Assembly: GCA_910579755.1 (NCBI GenBank)
Contig: CAJTVB010000011.1
Location: forward strand, 2,491-66,490
Direction of reading: 5' to 3'
Source of the DNA: an uncultured Acetatifactor sp.
Lineage (GTDB): Bacteria; Bacillota; Clostridia; Lachnospirales; Lachnospiraceae
DNA length: 64,000 bases
A program made the translations under genes and the position numbers. The notes beneath the pieces were generated by a model. It was given only the letters and a program-made list of their open reading frames with translations, had not been told where the DNA came from and made no database searches. Position 1 is the first letter of the stretch, and each line of letters begins with the position of its first letter. Shown in pieces: positions 52,662-61,281 of the stretch.

Positions 52662-54467
52662 TCAATCGTCATCCAGCTTCAGTACGCTCATAAAAGCCTT
52701 TTGAGGAATCTCCACGCTGCCGATCTGACGCATGCGCTTCTTTCCTTCCTTCTGCTTTTCCAAGAGCTTCTTCTTCCGGGTAATATCGCCGCCGTAGCAT
52801 TTTGCAAGCACATCCTTGCGCATGGCTTTCACGGTCTCCCGGGCAATGATCTTGCCTCCCACCGCCGCCTGGATGGGAATTTCAAACAGGTGTCTGGGAA
52901 TCTCCTCCTTCAGCTTCTCGCACATTCTCCGGCCCCGCTCATAAGCGGAATCCGCATGCACAATAAAGGAAAGCGCGTCCACCTCCTCCCGGTTGATCAA
53001 AATATCCAGCTTCACCAGCCGGGACGTCTCATAACCCTTAATGTCATAGTCAAAGGAGGCATAGCCTCTGGAACGGGATTTCAGGGCATCAAAAAAGTCA
53101 TAAATAATCTCGTTCAGGGGCAGCTCATATTTTAGCAGCGCTCTGGCGCCCTCGATATATTCCATTCCCAGATAGCGCCCCCGCCTTTCCTGGCACAGCT
53201 CCATGATAGAGCCAATGTATTCGCTGGTCACCATGATCTCTGCAGTGACGATAGGCTCCTCCATGTGCTCGATCTCCGAAGGGTCGGGCAGATTGGTGGG
53301 ATTAGTCAGCTCGATGACCTCGCCGTTTGATTTATATACCTTATACACTACGCCGGGAGCCGTGGTCACCAGGTCCAGATTATATTCCCTCTCCAGCCTC
53401 TCCTGGATCACCTCCAGATGGAGCAGTCCCAGAAAACCGCAGCGGAATCCAAATCCCAGGGCCACGGAGGTCTCCGGTTCATACTGCAGGGAAGCATCGT
53501 TGAGCTGCAGCTTCTCCAGCGCATCCCGCAAATCGGGGTATTTGGCTCCGTCCGCAGGATACAGACCACAGTAGACCATGGACTGCACCTTTTTATATCC
53601 GGGAAGGGGTTCTGCACAGGGATTTTTATCATCTGTCACCGTATCCCCCACGGCTGTATCCTTTACATTTTTAATGGATGCGGTGATATATCCCACCATA
53701 CCCGCGCTCAGCTCCTGACAGGGAATAAATTGCCCCGCTCCAAAATAGCCTACCTCCACCACTTCCTGTCTGGCTCCCGTAGCCATCAGGCGGATCACGG
53801 TTCCTTTTTTAACGGTTCCCTCCATGATGCGGCAGAAAATAATGACTCCTTTGTAGGAATCATACACGGAATCGAAAATCAAGGCCTGAAGCGGCGCACT
53901 GGGATCTCCCGCCGGCGCCGGGATCTTCGTCACGATCTGCTCCAGCACCTCCTCGATGCCGATACCATTCTTGGCAGAAATCAGGGGCGCGTCCTGTGCT
54001 TCCAGGCCGATCACGTCCTCGATCTCTTCAATCACCCGCTGAGGCTCCGCACTTGGCAGGTCGATCTTGTTGATCACAGGAAATACATCCAGATCATGAT
54101 CCAGGGCAAGATATACGTTGGCCAGCGTCTGTGCTTCGATCCCCTGGGCGGCATCCACCACCAGCACTGCGCCGTCGCAGGCCGCCAGAGACCGGCTCAC
54201 CTCATAGTTAAAATCCACGTGTCCCGGTGTGTCAATCAGATTGAAAATATATTCTTCTCCGTCGCAGGCCCTGTATACCGTGCGAACCGTCTGGGCCTTG
54301 ATGGTAATTCCTCTTTCTCTCTCCAGGTCCATGTTGTCCAGTACCTGATTCTGCATTTCCCTGCTGGTCAGCAGACCGGTTTTCTCAATAATCCGGTCCG
54401 CCAACGTAGATTTTCCATGGTCGATATGTGCAATGATACAAAAGTTACGGATTCTGCTCTGATCCAT
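52662..54467 (-). CDS. lepA: Elongation factor 4 (LepA)
   Basis: A 601-residue translational GTPase. It has P-loop AHIDHGKS (13-20), switch II DTPGHVDF and NKIDLPSAEP. The LepA-specific C-terminal domain has HADSAYERGRRMCEKLKEEIPRHLFEIPIQAAVGG and GDITRKKKLLEKQKEGKKRMR. It back-translocates or remodels ribosomes. Next to hemW, as in Bacillus. Confidence 0.97.
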   Translation of the reverse strand: MDQSRIRNFCIIAHIDHGKSTLADRIIEKTGLLTSREMQNQVLDNMDLERERGITIKAQTVRTVYRACDGEEYIFNLIDTPGHVDFNYEVSRSLAACDGAVLVVDAAQGIEAQTLANVYLALDHDLDVFPVINKIDLPSAEPQRVIEEIEDVIGLEAQDAPLISAKNGIGIEEVLEQIVTKIPAPAGDPSAPLQALIFDSVYDSYKGVIIFCRIMEGTVKKGTVIRLMATGARQEVVEVGYFGAGQFIPCQELSAGMVGYITASIKNVKDTAVGDTVTDDKNPCAEPLPGYKKVQSMVYCGLYPADGAKYPDLRDALEKLQLNDASLQYEPETSVALGFGFRCGFLGLLHLEVIQERLEREYNLDLVTTAPGVVYKVYKSNGEVIELTNPTNLPDPSEIEHMEEPIVTAEIMVTSEYIGSIMELCQERRGRYLGMEYIEGARALLKYELPLNEIIYDFFDALKSRSRGYASFDYDIKGYETSRLVKLDILINREEVDALSFIVHADSAYERGRRMCEKLKEEIPRHLFEIPIQAAVGGKIIARETVKAMRKDVLAKCYGGDITRKKKLLEKQKEGKKRMRQIGSVEIPQKAFMSVLKLDDD

Positions 54468-54580
54468 CGATGCTTACGCTCCTCATTCTCCGAATTTCCC
54501 ATGTCCTGGCCCGGGCGGGCAAAGCCAGCGACTCTATTCAAAGATTGTAGCAGAATTTAACTCCGTTGTCCAGATATCCA

Positions 54581-55933
54581 TTATTCCGATTCACCGGCTG
54601 AACTGAGAACCATGTCTAAAATATGTGCCAGCGGGTCGCAGGCATTCATGGCCTCCTCCACTGTATTGTTCTGAGCCCCCAGCTCGATCAGCAGATATTT
54701 GGGGCACAGATGCATATTATAACGGTAGCCCTTCAGATAAATTTTTCTGGTAAGTCCGGGGTAATACTCCATGGCCTTTAACTGCATTTGGAAGGAGAAT
54801 GCCAGGTTATCATCCAGATTTTTATTATACAGGTACTCGATATTTCCCGTCTTTTTTGTTCGGGATAAACCGTTAAAAAACATAAATCTGGCCGTGGGTC
54901 TGCCGTCCAGCTCCGTTACCAGCCTGGTGGATTCGGGCATGGCATCTCTGTGCAGATCAATGACCACTTGAATGGACGGGTTATCACGCAGCAATTTTTC
55001 AATCTCCGGCAAGGCCTTGGAATAGGCGTCATTTCTGGACTCCACATCATAGCCTGCCGTGTGGTGAAGCACCTGATAACCGTAAGTCTCCGTCAGGATC
55101 TGCGTCAGCCTCTCTCCCACCCCTACAATGGAGGTGGACGTGTCACCGGGCACAGAATCAGCAAAGGCCTCCTGTGAATGAGTGTGATAAATCAATATCT
55201 GCGGCCCCTCTCCTTCCTTGGATATAGTCATGTCCTTCTCCAAAAAAGACACCGCATTCAATTGATCGCTTCCCACCATGGTAGTGGGATCTACCGTATA
55301 AAATCGGCTCACCAGGTCTTCATAAGCCTCAAGAGCTGCCAGATCCACAGGGGTCTGAATACTATGGGGCACGAAATATGTATCGGGGGCCTGAGAATCC
55401 AGCGCCGCCTGGTTTTCCTCCTGCAGAAGCTCCTTCAGGCTGTTGTCAGTTTCAGGGGATATTCCCTCCGGATACTCCTCCTGAACCCAATATGTGCCTT
55501 CCTCTGCCTCCGCAAGCAGAATCTCCCGAATATCCATGGCCTCCCTCTCCCCGCCCTCCATGGACTCCAGTGAGAAACCATAAAGAGGAAACAAACCGTC
55601 GATCTGTTCCTGCAGAAGCCAAAAGGTCTCGTGGTCTCCTTCCTCTGCAAAAGAAATACAAGGCATATAACTTCTATATAATATTTCTGCCGCAGCCTGC
55701 CCCAGCTCCTGCAGCAAGGCAGCTCCCACAGGCCTTCCGCTTTCCACTGAAACAGGCGTGCGGGCGCTGCAGCCTGCAGAAATGCAGGACAGCCCCAGCA
55801 ACAGGACAGCGGCGGCAGCCAGCTTTGCAGCCAGACGGTCTACAATGGTATTTTTTTTAACGGAGACGCACTTCCTTTCCCCAGCCGCAGTCAAAAAAAC
55901 TTTTGCCGCCCTTGGCGGTACAGCTCTTTTCAA
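54581..55933 (-). CDS. spoIIP: Stage II sporulation protein P (SpoIIP)
   Basis: A 450-residue membrane-anchored cell-wall hydrolase. A positive N-terminus and a hydrophobic helix (about 36-52) are followed by a Glu-rich region. The SpoIIP domain has LIYHTHSQEAF (His250, His252) and VVIDLHRDAMPEST (His328), the zinc ligands of the amidase/endopeptidase. It degrades septal wall during engulfment with SpoIID and SpoIIM. The start is uncertain. TTG at 55933 is the first start in the frame, with no good ribosome binding site nearby. It is directly downstream of gpr. Confidence 0.9.
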   Translation of the reverse strand: MKRAVPPRAAKVFLTAAGERKCVSVKKNTIVDRLAAKLAAAAVLLLGLSCISAGCSARTPVSVESGRPVGAALLQELGQAAAEILYRSYMPCISFAEEGDHETFWLLQEQIDGLFPLYGFSLESMEGGEREAMDIREILLAEAEEGTYWVQEEYPEGISPETDNSLKELLQEENQAALDSQAPDTYFVPHSIQTPVDLAALEAYEDLVSRFYTVDPTTMVGSDQLNAVSFLEKDMTISKEGEGPQILIYHTHSQEAFADSVPGDTSTSIVGVGERLTQILTETYGYQVLHHTAGYDVESRNDAYSKALPEIEKLLRDNPSIQVVIDLHRDAMPESTRLVTELDGRPTARFMFFNGLSRTKKTGNIEYLYNKNLDDNLAFSFQMQLKAMEYYPGLTRKIYLKGYRYNMHLCPKYLLIELGAQNNTVEEAMNACDPLAHILDMVLSSAGESE

Positions 55934-55954
55934 CCTAATATATGCCCGTCTGTC

Positions 55955-56875
55955 TCACTCCATTCGCATTTCCATGGCAATATTGATGCCTTCGGACACG
56001 GTAAAGCTGATTCTTTTGATAACTGCGTCAATGTCCTTTCCCGTCATATACATATTATTCAGCTCCGGAAAATTCATCTGCTGTCTGGTCACATACTTCA
56101 TGGTATCCAGATCCTTCTCATCCTCCAACAGCTTTTCCATGGCATCCGCCACAATCGTCGCCGCGTCCACCACCGTAGGTATTCCTATGGCGATCACCGG
56201 CACCCCCAGGCTTTCCTTTGTCAGAGCATTTCTGTGATTCCCCACGCCTGACCCAGGCTGGATTCCGGTGTTGGTAATCTGAATGGTACGGTTCAGACGC
56301 CTGGTGCTCCGAGCCGCCAGGGCATCTATTACAATCACTACATCGGGCGAAGTCTCCTTTACCACCCCCGTTACAATCTCCGCTGTCTCCATACCGGTTC
56401 TGGCCATGACACCGGGCTCCAGGGCACTGAGCAGATTCATTCTGCTGCAGTTGTATGCCGCTTTTCCGTATTCTCTGACAATGTGTCTTGTGATAAAAAG
56501 GTTATCCACTGTCTGCGGCCCCAGCGCATCTGCCGTGACCTCCCGGTTACCCAGGCCTACCACCAGAATTTCCTGTTCCTGCCCGGAATCAGGCAGAAGC
56601 TCCAGAAGCTCTTCCGCAAGACACTTGGATATTTCCCGATGATACTCGTCATCCGGCTCCACCATCGCGGGCGCTTCCATGGTTACGTAAATCCCCATGG
56701 GCTTTCCCATAGCCTTTGCGGCATTTTTGGTGTCAATAGTCACCCTGGTCACCCGCACGTCCTCTTCCTCCCGATAATACTCCTCCACACTGACTCCCCG
56801 CAGTTCACTGTCCGCCTCGCCGATACTCTCCCTCGCCTCCAGCGCCAGATCCGTCCTCACTTGAAATCCTGCCAT
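55955..56875 (-). CDS. gpr: Spore germination protease GPR
   Basis: A 306-residue A25-family aspartic-type protease. It is made in the forespore as a zymogen and degrades small acid-soluble spore proteins at germination. The N-terminus FQVRTDLALEARES contains the processing region. The core has VGLGNREVTADALGPQTV, PDVVIVIDALAARS and GVGNHRNAL. The ATG at 56875 has AAAGGAGAG upstream; nine more open codons above have no site. The gpr-spoIIP pair is conserved. Confidence 0.95.
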   Translation of the reverse strand: MAGFQVRTDLALEARESIGEADSELRGVSVEEYYREEEDVRVTRVTIDTKNAAKAMGKPMGIYVTMEAPAMVEPDDEYHREISKCLAEELLELLPDSGQEQEILVVGLGNREVTADALGPQTVDNLFITRHIVREYGKAAYNCSRMNLLSALEPGVMARTGMETAEIVTGVVKETSPDVVIVIDALAARSTRRLNRTIQITNTGIQPGSGVGNHRNALTKESLGVPVIAIGIPTVVDAATIVADAMEKLLEDEKDLDTMKYVTRQQMNFPELNNMYMTGKDIDAVIKRISFTVSEGINIAMEMRME

Positions 56876-56926
56876 GATAGCTCTCCTTTGGTTATAATCC
56901 ACAGCAATTATTTTTCAGTTACATTT

Positions 56927-57006
56927 CACACGCCATTTCATGAGCAAAAGGAGCTGCAGCCCAGCGAAGAGTGCTGAAAGCACAATTTTGCGAATGGCGC
57001 GGTGTG
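56927..57006. repeat. 80-bp imperfect palindrome between gpr and rpsT
   Basis: CACA-CGCCATT (56927-56937) pairs with AATGGCG-TGTG (56993-57006, with a three-base bulge). An inner CAAAA/TTTTG stem and a separate GTGCTGAAAGCAC hairpin lie inside. It resembles a folded intergenic repeat element. It is followed by GAACAGTAACAATAGTAAC. Confidence 0.6.
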
Positions 57007-57053
57007 AACAGTAACAATAGTAACATTTTTCACACTTTTTCTCAGAATATGTA

Positions 57054-57082
57054 TTGACAAACCCGCCGGAGTTTACTAAAAT
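57054..57082 (+). promoter_or_regulatory. Sigma-A promoter of rpsT
   Basis: Consensus TTGACA (57054-57059), 17-base spacer, TAAAAT (57077-57082). It leaves an approximately 80-base leader before the rpsT start. Confidence 0.9.
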
Positions 57083-57169
57083 TACATGGTATGTTTACAT
57101 TAGTCCTCCGTGTCTGGCTAAGGTGAAACAATCGATAACTATTTTGTATACAAATTGGAGGTGTACGAC

Positions 57170-57433
57170 TTGGCTAACATTAAATCCGCAAAAAAGAGAA
57201 TTCTGGTAAACCGCACAAAGGCAGACAGAAATAAGGCTCTGCGCTCCGGTGTCAAGACCGCTATGAAGAAGGTATTTGCCGCCATCGAATCCGGTGACAA
57301 GACCGTTGCCCAGAAGGAGCTGACCGCCGCTACCAAGACCATCGAGATGGCCGCCAGCAAGGGTATTTATCACAAGAACAATGCGGCCCGGAAGGTTTCC
57401 CGTATCAGCAAAGCTGTAAACAAAATGGCCTGA
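57170..57433 (+). CDS. rpsT: Ribosomal protein S20
   Basis: An 87-residue S20. It starts ANIKSAKKRILVNRTKADRNK and is rich in Lys, Ala and Arg, as in the family. It binds 16S rRNA in the 30S subunit. The start is TTG at 57170 with GGAGGTG six bases upstream; no ATG fits. It stands alone on the plus strand with its own promoter and terminator, opposite gpr. A leader of this size may carry translational control, but none can be read from sequence alone. Confidence 0.97.
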   Translation: MANIKSAKKRILVNRTKADRNKALRSGVKTAMKKVFAAIESGDKTVAQKELTAATKTIEMAASKGIYHKNNAARKVSRISKAVNKMA

Positions 57434-57504
57434 AGCAGGCCGTCGTACCGCGGCAAAGCCATACATGGTAAGATATATGATCAGGAAACGATTTCTGATA
57501 CGTA

Positions 57505-57540
57505 AAGAGCGCCCATACCGTCATGTGGGCGCTCTTTTTT
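57505..57540 (+). terminator. Terminator after rpsT
   Basis: AAGAGCGCCCA pairs with TGGGCGCTCTT around a short loop and is followed by TTTT. It may also serve the convergent minus-strand gene, although the T-run is shorter on that side. Confidence 0.9.
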
Positions 57541-57556
57541 ATATTTATTTTTTTGC

Positions 57557-58459
57557 TCAATGTCTGTGGCTTCCGCCGCCGTGGCTGGCTCCGCTGCTGC
57601 TGTGATGGTGTCCGCCTCCGCCGCTCCTGCCTCCGCCGCTGCCTCCACTGCTGGTCTCGATCCGGCGGGAAACAGTGGATTTTCGAATAAACTGATCTTC
57701 CTTGCTGCGAAGCACAGGCTTTCCTCCGGACACATAGTCATTCACCGCTGTGGTATCCCGGGCCTTTTCCTGATGAAGATGACTGGCTCCATAGATAAAT
57801 GCCGCTGCGGCAGATGCTGCCAGCGCCGCCAGCCAGTACCAGGAGGGAATCCGGAAGCCTCCCATAAGATTACACACCGTATCTATATACACCTTATAAG
57901 CCCTGTATGGATCGGAATCATAATACCGGTCTACCGCATTCAAAACCTTTTCCACATCCCGGGCACTGAGACTGTATTCCACCCTTCCGCTGGTGCTCAA
58001 ATGCTCACCCCGCTGACCCGGATATCGATTGTCCAGAAGCAGGGCCCCGTCCCCTTCAAAGCCCTTGTTGTAGCCGTACTGATTTTTGTCCCAGAAGTCA
58101 TCGGCGATATCCTGCATATTCTGGGTCCACCCGGTGGAGCGGTACCCATATTGTTCCTTGGCCTCCGTCCCTTCCACCGGCTGTTTCATGGTAACCAGCA
58201 CCAGATCAATTCCCAGTTCCCCTTCCTTTTGTGAAATATAGCTGCGAAGCTTCTCTTCCTCCTCGTCTGTAAGCATATCCCCATAATCATACACACGCTC
58301 TGAAGGAGCCGCGCTGTTGGTTCTGGGAATGCTGCCCTTCATGGCGCGCAGGACACCCGCCCCCAAAAGCGCAATCGCCAAGAGCCCCACCGTGATAAAC
58401 CATATTCTGAAATATTTCAAATACTGCTTTCTAGCTTCCCGCTTCAACTCATCGCTCAT
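57557..58459 (-). CDS. TPM-domain membrane protein
   Basis: A 300-residue protein with an N-terminal membrane helix (about 17-38). A TPM domain (about 54-195) starts RVYDYGDMLTDEEEEKL and has GIDLVLVTMKQPVEG and FEGDGALLLDNRY. A second membrane helix lies at about 211-230. A basic stretch leads to a C-terminal SGGGGHHHSSSG tail rich in Gly, Ser and His. TPM domains occur in proteins linked to photosystem assembly, phosphatase activity or membrane stress, but the activity of bacterial ones is not clear. The His/Gly tail is typical of this group and may bind metal. Confidence 0.75.
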   Translation of the reverse strand: MSDELKREARKQYLKYFRIWFITVGLLAIALLGAGVLRAMKGSIPRTNSAAPSERVYDYGDMLTDEEEEKLRSYISQKEGELGIDLVLVTMKQPVEGTEAKEQYGYRSTGWTQNMQDIADDFWDKNQYGYNKGFEGDGALLLDNRYPGQRGEHLSTSGRVEYSLSARDVEKVLNAVDRYYDSDPYRAYKVYIDTVCNLMGGFRIPSWYWLAALAASAAAAFIYGASHLHQEKARDTTAVNDYVSGGKPVLRSKEDQFIRKSTVSRRIETSSGGSGGGRSGGGGHHHSSSGASHGGGSHRH

Positions 58460-58577
58460 CTTTTCCGAAACTCCCCTTCCCCTCCTGATCTTTGCCGGAT
58501 CTCATCCGCCCCTTCGGCTCTCCTTCCCCAATCACACCGGGAGCCCAGCCCCGTCATTATATCTATGCCCATAGTCC

Positions 58578-59567
58578 TTACAGCCAGGACACAAGCAGGG
58601 GAACCATAATCAGGATGGCTGTCAGACATGCCCACAAGGTCCCCGCATACAGCCATACCCTCCCGGGAGACACCGGAGCCGTACCCACGATCTTTCCGGT
58701 CTGCCCGTTCACATAAAAGGGATATTCCTTATTATTGTAGGTATACACATATCTCCATATAGGCAGCAGGCCGTACCTGGTTCTGCTGTTCTTTACACGA
58801 ACATCCTGGCGCAGAGTCTTGACTGAAGAATAGCCGGAAACGCTGTCCCGCAGCATCTTGCCTGCGTCCTCATCCATCTTGGCCCTGGCGCGGTTTTCCA
58901 CTGCTTCGGAATCCATATTGTACTTTTCGGCATAAAAGCCCGATATGTATTCGGGTGCAAAATTCTCCAGCTGACTGTACTGGAAGGGCTCCATCAAATT
59001 CATTACATCATCGGGCATCTGTTCGGACGCATCCACCGGAATTTTCTGAAAATCGATGTCCATATCCCGCCGGATGGCATAATAAGAGGTCTCCGTATAC
59101 TGCATATTGCCGCTCCGCCAGGTTTTGACCCGGGTGCCCTCCCCTTCATAGCAGCAGTCTGTATCATAGTCATAAAACCAGAACGGCACATACACGCCCT
59201 GCATGCTGTCAAGCCGTACCTCCGACAAAAAATCCACAGGTGCAAAAATGCATTTCCGAAATTTCTCACGGATAGATTTCTTGCAGGTCTCCTTTCCCAG
59301 CTTAAAAGGAATCATGAGCTCCGGAGCATATTTTCCTTCCACTCTCTGGTTAAAAATCAAATAACTGTCACAGCTGGGGCATTGTGTGGCCGAGGTATGC
59401 TCCTCCACCGGCACCTCACCACCGCAATTGGGACAGATCGTCATAGCCTCAGACACCCCCTCCGCCCTTTCCCCGCTTCTTTCACTCTCGCAGTAAGGAC
59501 AGAACATTGTCTGCTTTTCCGGACTGTATACTACGTTTCCCCCGCAATTTTTACATCTGAAATACAT
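58578..59567 (-). CDS. Zinc-ribbon membrane protein, unknown function
   Basis: A 329-residue protein with two N-terminal zinc ribbons: Cys5/Cys8 with Cys23/Cys26, and Cys45/Cys48 with Cys63/Cys66. A domain with PFWFYDYDTDCCYEGEG and TETSYYAIRRDMDIDF follows, which resembles repeats in TFIIB-type zinc-ribbon proteins of Bacillota. One C-terminal membrane helix (about 305-328) anchors it. It lies 118 bp upstream of the TPM gene in the same direction, so a joint role at the membrane is possible. Confidence 0.7.
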   Translation of the reverse strand: MYFRCKNCGGNVVYSPEKQTMFCPYCESERSGERAEGVSEAMTICPNCGGEVPVEEHTSATQCPSCDSYLIFNQRVEGKYAPELMIPFKLGKETCKKSIREKFRKCIFAPVDFLSEVRLDSMQGVYVPFWFYDYDTDCCYEGEGTRVKTWRSGNMQYTETSYYAIRRDMDIDFQKIPVDASEQMPDDVMNLMEPFQYSQLENFAPEYISGFYAEKYNMDSEAVENRARAKMDEDAGKMLRDSVSGYSSVKTLRQDVRVKNSRTRYGLLPIWRYVYTYNNKEYPFYVNGQTGKIVGTAPVSPGRVWLYAGTLWACLTAILIMVPLLVSWL

Positions 59568-59657
59568 AGCCTTTACCCCGTGTCCGCTCTTGGCGGACGC
59601 CCCTTATAATATTTACTCTAAAAGTCCCTGCGCCATTCACGGCTCCTGGCAATGCTT

Positions 59658-60257
59658 CTATGGCCTGTGGATACTTTTTTCTATATTCACAAAGGTCACG
59701 TAAATATGACCAACCGCAAAAAATACGGCGCATAAAATCAGAGGAATATGCATCAATACAATTCCGCTGAGCAAAAACAGCAGAGAAGGAACCACCGCCA
59801 GCAGCATTTTGATCACCGCAGTCTTTTTTACCGCAGGCTTTCCCGCAATAAAAACCGCCGTAGGCCCCTCCTGCCTGGAAACACTTACTTGAGGCCTTGT
59901 CCGGAAAAAATATATTCCCCACAAAACCCAATAAACCGCCAGAAGCACCAGATTTCCTGCTAAATAGGCTGCAAATGCAGCAACAGAGGGAAAGCCGCTT
60001 CCTTTTCCAAAAAACAGTACCATAAACAGCATGGAGCCGTACCGCCCAGCCTGCTCAATTACATTCATAAGCCTGTTGCTGCAAAGATTTTTCTCCCCTG
60101 GATTTCTCAGAGCATAAACAATATTGGGAATCAAAAGCAATATTACAATCACCAGGCCCCACATGCTGATCCAGCCGCTCCAGGCGCTCTCCAGCACTCC
60201 CGCCGAAAATACCACTGTCGATCCGTCAGCGCCGGCCGCCGCATACACATGTCCCAT
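59658..60257 (-). CDS. Polytopic membrane protein, unknown function
   Basis: A 199-residue protein with about five hydrophobic helices (roughly 33-50, 72-83, 91-118, 145-165 and 168-190). They are separated by short loops such as NPGEKNLCSNRL and RTRPQVSVSRQEG. The N-terminal 30 residues are polar. I see no catalytic motif. AGGAAGGG lies before the ATG. It is the first of three co-directional genes with the zinc-ribbon and TPM proteins. Confidence 0.6.
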   Translation of the reverse strand: MGHVYAAAGADGSTVVFSAGVLESAWSGWISMWGLVIVILLLIPNIVYALRNPGEKNLCSNRLMNVIEQAGRYGSMLFMVLFFGKGSGFPSVAAFAAYLAGNLVLLAVYWVLWGIYFFRTRPQVSVSRQEGPTAVFIAGKPAVKKTAVIKMLLAVVPSLLFLLSGIVLMHIPLILCAVFFAVGHIYVTFVNIEKSIHRP

Positions 60258-60309
60258 CTGACATCCCTTCCTGCCGCATCAGTCAATACAGCCTCCCACA
60301 GCATTTTCC

Positions 60310-61269
60310 TCAGGGCAGCTCCTCCACCATGGCAATTGCCTGCTCAATGATATTTTGGAAGGTCTCCATAAGTACACCTTTTTTGCTGTCGTCAATATCC
60401 ATCCTGTCAATAATATCACTGTAAATGCCTGCTGTCCCGGCAAGAGAATCCTGAACGATTTTCACATATGTACGGTTTCTCTTCACTGCACCTTCGATTG
60501 CCTCCCGTACCTCCGATGTGCCTGAAACACTTCTCTTCACATCGTCAAAATATCTGCCTGTCTGTTCTATACTCCTGATATTGCAAAGCATTGCATCATC
60601 GGAGGCATGAATGAACTTATTCAGTTCATTGCTTTGGCGCTCTACCTCCATAATGCTCGCATTAATGCCCTCAACCATATCCCGGCTCATCTTTGCGAGC
60701 TTGCCTACCTCCTCCGCTACAACCGCAAAGCCTCTCCCCTGCTCACCGGCTCTCGCCGCCTCAATGCTTGCATTCAATGCCAGAAGGTTTGTCTGGTCAG
60801 CAACCTCTCCGATACCCGACAGGCTATATCTGATCTTGTCCAGCGCCCCCTGCAGCATATCAAAGGTTTTGGACATATTCCTGAAATTTTCCTGTAAAGA
60901 ATTGGAATCCTGTTTCAGCCGATCCATCTGCTGCTGCGCTTCCGATACAGCTTCATTAATCTCTGACTCCACAACATTAAAATGATCTGCCGCCATGGTG
61001 ATATCCCGAAATCCCTCATCCAGCGCATTCACCTCGCCCTGAGGACCAATCATATCATCCTTCAGTCCCGAGAGCTGTTCTGTTGCATATCGCATCTGCT
61101 GTGTGGTAAAAAAAACATCCTCTGCCAGTTCATTTACAACCCTGTATGCGCTTGTCAGTGCATAATCCAAAGGATGCTTGTCAAAAGCCGCCTGTTTCTC
61201 CACTGCCATGACGGAAACAGAACCTTTTTCCTTGTCTTTATTTCCAGCGTTTCCAAATAATTTAAACAC
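60310..61269 (-). CDS. Soluble methyl-accepting chemotaxis protein
   Basis: A 319-residue chemoreceptor without any membrane helix or N-terminal sensor domain. Two helical arms surround the conserved tip (about 157-192): QTNLLALNASIEAARAGEQG then RGFAVVAEEVGKLA. The N-terminal 30 residues are polar. Such a protein can join cytoplasmic CheA/CheW arrays but needs another protein to sense a signal. The FIST-domain gene ends 12 bp upstream, making it the best candidate partner. Confidence 0.92.
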   Translation of the reverse strand: MFKLFGNAGNKDKEKGSVSVMAVEKQAAFDKHPLDYALTSAYRVVNELAEDVFFTTQQMRYATEQLSGLKDDMIGPQGEVNALDEGFRDITMAADHFNVVESEINEAVSEAQQQMDRLKQDSNSLQENFRNMSKTFDMLQGALDKIRYSLSGIGEVADQTNLLALNASIEAARAGEQGRGFAVVAEEVGKLAKMSRDMVEGINASIMEVERQSNELNKFIHASDDAMLCNIRSIEQTGRYFDDVKRSVSGTSEVREAIEGAVKRNRTYVKIVQDSLAGTAGIYSDIIDRMDIDDSKKGVLMETFQNIIEQAIAMVEELP

Positions 61270-61281
61270 GTCTTTTTCCCC

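Noticed and set aside
56893..56923. Possible sigma-G promoter for gpr (GATTATA with an upstream TGTAAC)
   Set aside because: The start of transcription would fall inside the gpr ribosome binding site, and the -35 match is poor.
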